This document shows positions 58,893 to 64,000 of a DNA stretch of 64,000 nt, in pieces. The notes under the pieces are model-generated. The model was not told where the DNA came from. It did no database searches and worked only from the letters and a program-made list of their open reading frames with translations. This stretch comes from Malaya genurostris (taxonomy: Eukaryota > Arthropoda > Insecta > Diptera > Culicidae), in the NCBI RefSeq assembly GCF_030247185.1, contig NC_080571.1:232455666-232519665 (forward strand), written 5' to 3'. The translations under genes were made by a program, and so were the position numbers. Numbering within the stretch: position 1 is the stretch's first letter; each line of letters begins with the position of its first letter.

Positions 58893-59700
58893 GCTTTCTC
58901 TCTGGTTTCACCCTAAGTGTGTGAAAATATCCGATCTCCGAGAAAATTGAGTGCACATTTTTGTTACATACGCACACAGATTTTTGCGTACTCGGCGAAC
59001 TGAGTCGAAAGGTAAATTTGTTTTCACTGTGTTGACATGCACTTTTAGAAAAAAAATCACGTAAATTTACGTTTCTCTAAATGCACATAAAAGGAGCGTC
59101 GCATTTTTCTCAAGTTTCCGTTTAAAAGCATTTAAAAATGAATCATATAATTAGAATATGATATAAGATATATCTGAGACAATAGATTGAGTTTCATTTC
59201 GACGAATCTGAAAACTATATTCGGTGCTTCCGGAATCGGAAATCGCGAACCAGAATAGCCGGAATTAATTTGATAGGTCGTCTACTAATTTTTTCAGCTT
59301 CGCCGCAAATTTTTAACAATCTTCACCCCGTAATTCCGATACCGAAAGTCGTATCCGAAAGAAATTGTGAAGCTTTTTATGGACCTAAGTTTGTTAAAAT
59401 CGGTCATGCTTTATCTGAGGATGGTGAGTAAGTAATCAGAATTTCAATTCAAATTTTACACTAGTCGTCCTGTAATTCCGAAGCCGGAGGTCGGATGAAT
59501 TTAAAATTCTTTTTTTTTGTGTGTCATCTTAAGATCTTTTATTCAATTATTAGGTTGAGAAAATCGGTTCAGCCATCTTCGAGAAAAGACATTTTGGGTA
59601 CTCCACGAACTGATTCGAATGTTGTATGACAATCGGTCATCCGGGCCTCAGTACAAACATCAATTCATTGACATTCTTCTATATTTTAGATCGCACTTAT

Positions 59701-60154
59701 CGTAAAATAGCTAAGGTACCGTGTTTTACTAAAATCACTCACCAGTAGCAGACATCCGTAACCGCACCGTGATTCTGGTTCATTCAACGCGATTGAAAAT
59801 TCCTGGTCATATACTGATGGACTCGGTTGTGTTTTCAAACCTTAGCTTCGGTATTGGTTTTAGTTTTTTTTATAGCGTGTATGAAATTGAACAAAGCACT
59901 CTGTGTGCATTGTTCGTAAAGTTGTGTTTTGTTTTCTTCTTCCATACCAGCACGTACCGGTTTTGTATCATCATTTTAAATGACGGTTTGAAAATTTTGA
60001 CACACACTGTAATAGCGGAACCATAAGTCGGATCAGGATGAAATTTCACAGTAGTTTTGGAAACAACGTGAGCTTTAATTTTAATCAAGATTTGTGGAAA
60101 TCGGTTTAAGCGTCGCTGAGAAATCGAAGTGAGTTCTACTGCTGAAGATTTTCT
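59701..60154. other. No recognisable gene
   Basis: Opposite-strand short frames (59769-60088) without recognisable domain; CATAAGTCGGATCAGGATGA near 60020 is a weak family A-like motif. Confidence 0.4.
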
Positions 60155-60462
60155 TCACTACACGAAAAGACCGAAATCAGCATTTTGGCGAAAAAATTAG
60201 TTGATTTTCTGATTTTAGTTAGTTATTTTTTGAGACAACTAAAAAAATCTTACTTTTGCTAATTTAGATTTTCTAATTCTCATTCCCTTAATAATAATAA
60301 AATATTTGTTGAAATGACTATTTTTTTAGTTGAATTCACCAATTAAACGTGCTGTCATTTCTTAGCTAAGGCACATTTCATTTCCATTCAACTAATTTTT
60401 TAGTTGAATTAGAGAAATAAAACGTTATTTTCAAGCAACATAAATGGTTGAATTGGCTTCTG
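60155..60462. repeat. AGTTGAAT-rich dispersed repeat
   Basis: CTACACGAAAAGACCG followed by AAAAAATTAGTTGATTTTCT and AGTTGAAT/ACTAATTT words matches the style of 3700-4000 and 13290-13440. The CR1-like copy inserted at its right end (GGCTTCTGCAATTTATTT). Confidence 0.4.
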
Positions 60463-63240
60463 CAATTTATTTATTTTATTTATTTACTAATATACATAAT
60501 CAACAGACAAAATATGGTCCTAATGATTATTTCTAAGTATATTTAAAAAACTAGTTTTAATTCGACTGCGCGGGACATGGAAATCGAAACCCGTCGAAAC
60601 AGCATTGAAAGAACGTTGCAATCCAATGATGGCGCCATTGATTCCATAATTAGTGCGGCGTAAAGGCATTCTGAGGAGGTTGTTGTTGCGAAGAGCTCGT
60701 GCGCGAACATTTATGTTTATTTGACAAAGAAGTGCTGAACAATCGACATTGTTCAACAAAACATCGGCGATTAGCAATGCACGGGACAGATCACGTCGCA
60801 CCTTCAGTGTATCGAGTCCGATAAGCAGTCCGCGGCTTTCATAACTCGGCAACTGATGAGGATTATTCCATGGTAACTGGCGAAGAGCGAAACGAACAAA
60901 TCTGCGCTGTATTGATTCGATTCTGATATTCCCATTATGGTAAAGCGGGTTCCATACCGCCGAACAGTATTCGAGCGTTGAACGTACAAGCGAGCAATAG
61001 AGAGACTTCAAACAGTAGATATCTGTGAAGTGCTTAGCAGTTCTCATTACAAATCCCAGGCAACGTGAAGCTTTTGCAACAATGTACGAGATATGTTGCT
61101 TGTAGTTCAGTTGTTCGTCAAGAAAAACCCCAAGATCCTTGGCACATGTGACTCTATCTATCGTAGATCCTCGGAGACAATAGTCGAAACGTATAGGTGT
61201 TCTTTTCCGTGTGAACGTGATGATCGAGCATTTACTGATATTTAATGTCATTCGATTAATCTCGCACCACTCCGAAAAAATTTCTAGTTGACTCTGGAGA
61301 GAAATGGCATCCTCAGTTGTCTTAATAATTTTGAATAACTTAAGGTCGTCGGCAAATGATAATCGTGGGACACTCAGTGAAAAGTTCACGTCATTGAAGT
61401 ACAGGAGGAAAATCAGTGGTCCGAGATGACTGCCTTGTGGAATGCCAGAAAAAGCAAAAAAATCATTAGATAGATTATCACCGATCTTAACCGCCAACCG
61501 TCGATTGCAGAGGTACGATTCAGTCCACTGAAGAATACAGGAACCGAAACCAAGTCGGTCCAGTTTGGCGATAGTAATAGCGTGATTTATTTTGTCAAAA
61601 GCAGCGGAGAGGTCCGTATATAAAACATCTGTTTGAAAACCGTTTGACATAGCATCTGTTATAAACGTCGTAAAGCTTAATAGATTAGTAGCAGTAGAGC
61701 GTTTCGGCATGAATCCGTGCTGAGTTTCTACGATATACTGCTTGCAGTGATTGAAAATGGGTTCCAGAACAACCAGTTCGAACAGCTTAGGAATTGCACT
61801 AAGTAAGGTAATGCCGCGATAGTTGTCGATATTCTTCCTGTCTCCTTTTTTGTGCACTGGGAACATATAAGAAGATTTCCAAACAACAGGAAATACTCCA
61901 GTCGTGAGTGACTGTTGAAACAGTTGACATAAGGGTGTTGCAATACCGCTGGAACATTTCTTCAAGACGACAGCGGGGATGCCATCGGGTCCAGGAGAAT
62001 ATGAAGACTTCATTTTAACGATAGCCTTTTGGACAGAGCTAATATCAACATTGATGAAATTCAACGATTGACTCAAAACAGGAACGTTCCGTGCTGCCTG
62101 GGAGATTTGATCCGTTGATAAAAAATCTCTAGAAAAAACCCCAGAGAATTTCTTCATAAACATGTCGCAGATTTCTTGCAAGCTAGAAGTCGGTTGATCG
62201 TTGTAGTACATAGACGAAGGAAGATCTGGCTCTTTCCTTTGCTCATTAACGTGCTTCCAGAACGACTTAGGGTTAGATTTTAATTTCCTCTGCACACTTC
62301 GCAAATAGTTGGCATAACATCGTTTGGCTGTTTTTTTATAAACTTTATTTATTTCCAAATAGTTTTGCCTAAGCAAAAAACCACCTTTCTTGGAATATTT
62401 CCTTAGAGCTGTTCTTTTCAAACTTTTTAATTTTCGTAACTCAGCGGATTGCCACGGTGCTTGTTTGGAAAGCTGGCTGATTTGCTTTGGCACATATTGG
62501 TCAATTGCATAAATCAGAACGTTGGAAAAGGTTTGCGCTGCAAAATTTATATCATCATTGTCAAGAATTTCAGTCCAGTCCACGTTTGAAAGAAATGCAA
62601 CAATACTGTTGTAGTCGGCTCTTTTAAAATTGTATCTGACGGTTTGAGAAACTTTACAGTTATCCAACGTTTGATTTGATTCAAGTACAATGTGCAGGGG
62701 AGGATGATATCTAACGGATTTCACTATAGGAATTGCTGCTTCGGAAATTCTGGGTGCAAAATCGGATTTACTTGAAAAGCAAAGATCGAGAATTCGGTTG
62801 TGCTCATTTTCGACGTGATTCACTTGACGCAATAGGTTAAGACTGTAACGGTCAAGCAGATGGACGATACCGGTGTGAAAAGAAGAATTCATTGGGTCAG
62901 CGAACATAAAGCCGTTGGAAGCAGGGTACCATTTCAGGCCGGGGAAGTTGAAATCACTAACAATTAGAATATCATCTGCCGGTTTCATGTGAACTGAAAC
63001 TACTTTTTCTAGCGTCTGAATGTGCGAGTCAATCAGTGACAAATCACGTGTACGATCCGGTGGAAAATAAACCACACAAAGAAATAAGGAACATGTGTTC
63101 AGGCAAATTTGAACCCATACCTGCTCGACACTGCTACCAGAAACGTTTGTTATAAGTTGCGCTTTTAAACGTCGGTGAATAGCCGCAAGCACGCCTCCTC
63201 CATCGCACCTATATGGCGCACTGTCACCGAAAAAACGTTA
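60463..63240 (-). mobile_element. CR1-like retrotransposon, 5'-truncated
   Basis: Minus-strand copy. The 3' tail appears on the plus strand as ATTTATTTATTTTATTTATT at about 60465, and the body runs to about 63240, where the open frame meets an upstream TAA. It is the longest of four family members here (others at 1-80, 20473-21084 and 49105-50345). No clear target duplication was found. Confidence 0.8.
60520..63231 (-). CDS. ORF2 endonuclease/RT, 5'-truncated but open (CR1-like)
   Basis: About 900 codons without a stop. The start is not native: the frame enters at FFGDSAPYRCDGGGVLAAI inside the endonuclease (the GGGV motif), so roughly the first 50 residues are lost; GTG 63192 is merely the first alternative start. 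Positions below count from 63192. The endonuclease continues with VVYFPPDRT and a DFNFPGLKW motif. RT motifs are NYRGITLLSAIPKLFE, YTDLSAAFDKINH, SGIPQGSHLGPLIFLLYFND and SFADDLKLF (about 611), then DLGVFLDEQLNYKQHISYI. The C-terminal region is shared with the 20476-21033 fragment. No RNase H. I place it in the CR1 group broadly (CR1/Rex/Daphne-like); the clade needs phylogeny. An intact frame suggests a young insertion. Confidence 0.88.
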   Translation of the reverse strand, partial: FGDSAPYRCDGGGVLAAIHRRLKAQLITNVSGSSVEQVWVQICLNTCSLFLCVVYFPPDRTRDLSLIDSHIQTLEKVVSVHMKPADDILIVSDFNFPGLKWYPASNGFMFADPMNSSFHTGIVHLLDRYSLNLLRQVNHVENEHNRILDLCFSSKSDFAPRISEAAIPIVKSVRYHPPLHIVLESNQTLDNCKVSQTVRYNFKRADYNSIVAFLSNVDWTEILDNDDINFAAQTFSNVLIYAIDQYVPKQISQLSKQAPWQSAELRKLKSLKRTALRKYSKKGGFLLRQNYLEINKVYKKTAKRCYANYLRSVQRKLKSNPKSFWKHVNEQRKEPDLPSSMYYNDQPTSSLQEICDMFMKKFSGVFSRDFLSTDQISQAARNVPVLSQSLNFINVDISSVQKAIVKMKSSYSPGPDGIPAVVLKKCSSGIATPLCQLFQQSLTTGVFPVVWKSSYMFPVHKKGDRKNIDNYRGITLLSAIPKLFELVVLEPIFNHCKQYIVETQHGFMPKRSTATNLLSFTTFITDAMSNGFQTDVLYTDLSAAFDKINHAITIAKLDRLGFGSCILQWTESYLCNRRLAVKIGDNLSNDFFAFSGIPQGSHLGPLIFLLYFNDVNFSLSVPRLSFADDLKLFKIIKTTEDAISLQSQLEIFSEWCEINRMTLNISKCSIITFTRKRTPIRFDYCLRGSTIDRVTCAKDLGVFLDEQLNYKQHISYIVAKASRCLGFVMRTAKHFTDIYCLKSLYCSLVRSTLEYCSAVWNPLYHNGNIRIESIQRRFVRFALRQLPWNNPHQLPSYESRGLLIGLDTLKVRRDLSRALLIADVLLNNVDCSALLCQININVRARALRNNNLLRMPLRRTNYGINGAIIGLQRSFNAVSTGFDFHVPRSRIKTSFLNILRNNH

Positions 63241-64000
63241 ACACCGTAATGACTACTAGCCACTAGATGGCACAATACTACCGAAAAAAATTTCAGTCGC
63301 GGTTGTCTGTTCTATATTGGCAGGTAAAAATATGATGTTGTATTGGAGAAAAAGACATGAACGAAACATAAACTTCGTTTTTAAAATTTTTCTTCTAAAT
63401 CGCTATTTTCTTCATTCGACTATGCGAAATCGACTCACTCACTGAAAACTTTGAGCACACTTTGAGTGCAACATTCGAAACTCACTTAACTGTTCCACTT
63501 AAAAACATTATTACGCACAATCGCTTCAAATGCGCACCAATTGTGAATAAATACACTTTCCACTAAGAGTTTACGGCATTTTTACATATCGGTTTAGAAA
63601 TTTATATATGGATATATCGTAACACATGCGAAAAACATCAAAAAAATTTGCAAGCAGTTTCAATAAGACTGTCCTTTTTAGCTTTTTAATGGATTGTTTT
63701 ACGTTGACACTTCGCATGAGTTTTTGGTTAATAAACTTGTTAATAAAACAAATTTCATTTTTGTTTTCTTTGTGCTGTCCTTCAGCAATGATAGTGATAG
63801 ATAAATAGAAACAAATTTTCTGATTTTAATAACAAAATTAGTTGTCAATGAGTATTTCGTGTTGGATTGAAATATTGCTGGTTTGTGTCCAGGATATTCG
63901 CCAACTAAACACATTCCTAAAAATAAGAGTTTTTTTCAGCTAAGTAAATTCTCAATTTTAACTAATTTCATAGTTATTTTGGAAATTTTGTTGTTAAAAT
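63241..64000. other. No recognisable gene
   Basis: AT-rich sequence with short opposite-strand frames (63626-63914) and no recognisable domain. The last 100 bp have GTTGTCAAT/AACTAATTT words like the AGTTGAAT-rich repeats. Confidence 0.45.

Larger units (their letters stand above)
58080..59700 (-). repeat. Repeat family A-related copies
   Basis: Repeated family motifs in reverse: AATTCCGAAACCGGATGTCG, ACTCCCGAACCGTAAGTCGG, CGAACCGGAAGTTCGATCC and GTAATTCCGAAGCCGGAGGT with GAGAAAATTGAGTG-type phrases, plus CGGTCATCCGGGCCTCAGTA at the right end. Diverged, interrupted by the hammerhead locus 3 and by a stretch of higher GC (58690-58920). Noncoding. Confidence 0.5.

Overview
The window looks like transposon-dense, AT-rich insect DNA, most likely from a mosquito or another dipteran. 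The reasons are the mix of mobile elements: RTE-, I-, LOA-, Jockey- and CR1/L2-type non-LTR retrotransposons, Penelope-like and Helitron elements, a DD37E Tc1/mariner transposase and many small inverted-repeat elements. Organism assignment is an inference. There is no bacterial gene organisation and I see no rRNA, tRNA or CRISPR array. Nearly all long reading frames are transposon proteins. Host signal is limited to one unidentified, exon-like stretch (15161-15457, minus) and a scrambled fragment of the Golgi tethering gene COG4 (22012-22500) carried inside a transposon-like element. Several GC-richer, repeat-free stretches (15.5-16.7, 27.0-27.8, 45.4-46.4 and 56.1-56.5 kb) may be intronic or intergenic host DNA.

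Layout. 0-3.1 kb: tail of a CR1-like copy, then a decayed RTE-like element (minus). 3.1-6.7 kb: dispersed repeats and two small inverted-repeat elements. 6.75-10.25 kb: a 5'-truncated I-type retrotransposon with a nearly intact RT plus RNase H frame and a perfect 12-bp target duplication. 10.3-15 kb: repeats, including a hAT-type MITE with an 8-bp duplication and an 860-bp TA-flanked inverted-repeat element. 15.1-20.4 kb: the candidate host exon and noncoding repeats. 20.5-26.9 kb: a CR1-like 3' fragment and copies of a large noncoding repeat family (called family A here). One copy is split by a 1.6-kb TIR element that has picked up COG4 and RTE pieces.

27.9-28.5 kb holds the most unusual object: a 572-bp insertion with a 13-bp target duplication. 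It consists of a 266-bp unit present once inverted and about 1.15 times forward, and each arm has a complete hammerhead ribozyme. Two more members are at 55.7 and 58.6 kb.

30.3-40.8 kb is a three-level nest: a Helitron-like element (minus) holding a CR1/L2-type retrotransposon (ORF1 with a PHD-type finger, ORF2 endonuclease plus RT). Its ORF2 is split near the 3' end by an internally deleted LOA-type element with a 20-bp target duplication. 41.5-45.3 kb: repeats, family A, and Penelope and Jockey fragments. 47.1-52.7 kb: an I-type fragment split by two head-to-tail Helitron-like units, one of which carries a CR1-like fragment. 53.5-55.3 kb: about 228 copies of an octamer. 57.2-57.9 kb: a broken DD37E transposase. 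60.5-63.2 kb: a nearly intact CR1-like ORF2 (minus), 5'-truncated.

The proteins do not form a host pathway. They are replication machineries of selfish elements, and LINE reverse transcriptase is the likely agent that pasted in the ribozyme-bearing elements.
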